From NCBI GenBank assembly GCA_014380255.1, contig JACMKG010000183.1, positions 1 to 6,414 of the forward strand: DNA of 6,414 nt, given 5' to 3'. Source of the DNA: Prolixibacteraceae bacterium (lineage in GTDB: Bacteria > Bacteroidota > Bacteroidia > Bacteroidales > Prolixibacteraceae). Below, piece by piece: positions 6,359-6,414 of the stretch (the stretch's first letter is position 1; every line of letters starts with the position of its first letter). A program made the position numbers and the translations under genes. The notes beneath the pieces were generated by a model. That model ran no database searches. It saw nothing but the letters and a program-made list of their open reading frames with translations, and had not been told where the DNA came from.

Positions 6359-6414
6359 GAAAAGGAGTATATGATCAGTGTCCTGTATTGAATAGGTATA
6401 TTATCTCTTTGTAT

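Larger units (their letters stand above)
6054..6414. other. Gene-free region of 361 bases
   Basis: No protein gene or RNA gene is recognised here. From left to right it holds the leader and promoter of the J/KTSC gene (to about 6166), an A/T-rich stretch, a tandem 8-bp repeat array (6241-6304), a T-rich stretch and a short hairpin (6341-6358). On the minus strand one frame is open from the window edge to a TAA at 6331-6333 (27 codons). It could be the 3' end of a gene beyond the window, but the residues match nothing I know. Confidence 0.6.

Noticed and set aside
6331..6414. Minus-strand frame open at the right edge, as a partial gene
   Set aside because: It is only 27 codons, with no recognisable motif and A/T-rich composition; an open run this short is expected by chance.

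Overview
The window is chromosomal DNA that looks like Bacteroidota, probably of the Cytophagales type. Three things suggest this. Genes lack Shine-Dalgarno sites and have A-rich starts. A perfect TAnnTTTG-type -7 promoter box precedes the minus-strand gene. CysJ and CysI sit with siroheme genes in compact plus-strand order. The phylum call is inference from these signatures; genus cannot be given.

Positions 1-5561 hold an assimilatory sulfite-reduction and siroheme locus on the plus strand: cysJ (5' end cut off by the window edge), cysI, a hemD-type uroporphyrinogen-III synthase, a YeeZ-like NAD(P)-binding SDR protein, and cobA/SUMT. CysJ passes electrons from NADPH to CysI, which reduces sulfite to sulfide at a siroheme-[4Fe-4S] centre. 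HemD makes uroporphyrinogen III and the SUMT methylates it to precorrin-2, so two siroheme steps are encoded beside the enzyme that uses siroheme. The usual precorrin-2 dehydrogenase/ferrochelatase (CysG N-terminal domain, Met8 or SirC/SirB) is not in the window. An SDR protein lacking the usual catalytic tyrosine lies between hemD and cobA.

The last three plus-strand genes are tightly packed (gaps of 24 and 26 bases). cysI, by contrast, is separated on both sides by gaps of about 230 bases. Each gap carries one copy of an imperfectly palindromic repeat of about 110 bases in the same orientation. A perfect 8-bp-arm inverted repeat lies just before cysI and may be an operator.

At 5604-6053 a convergent minus-strand gene encodes a small J-domain plus KTSC-domain protein, with a possible shared bidirectional terminator between it and cobA. 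Positions 6054-6414 contain no recognisable gene. They hold the promoter of the J/KTSC gene, an array of 8-bp tandem repeats (6241-6304) and a short hairpin (6341-6358).
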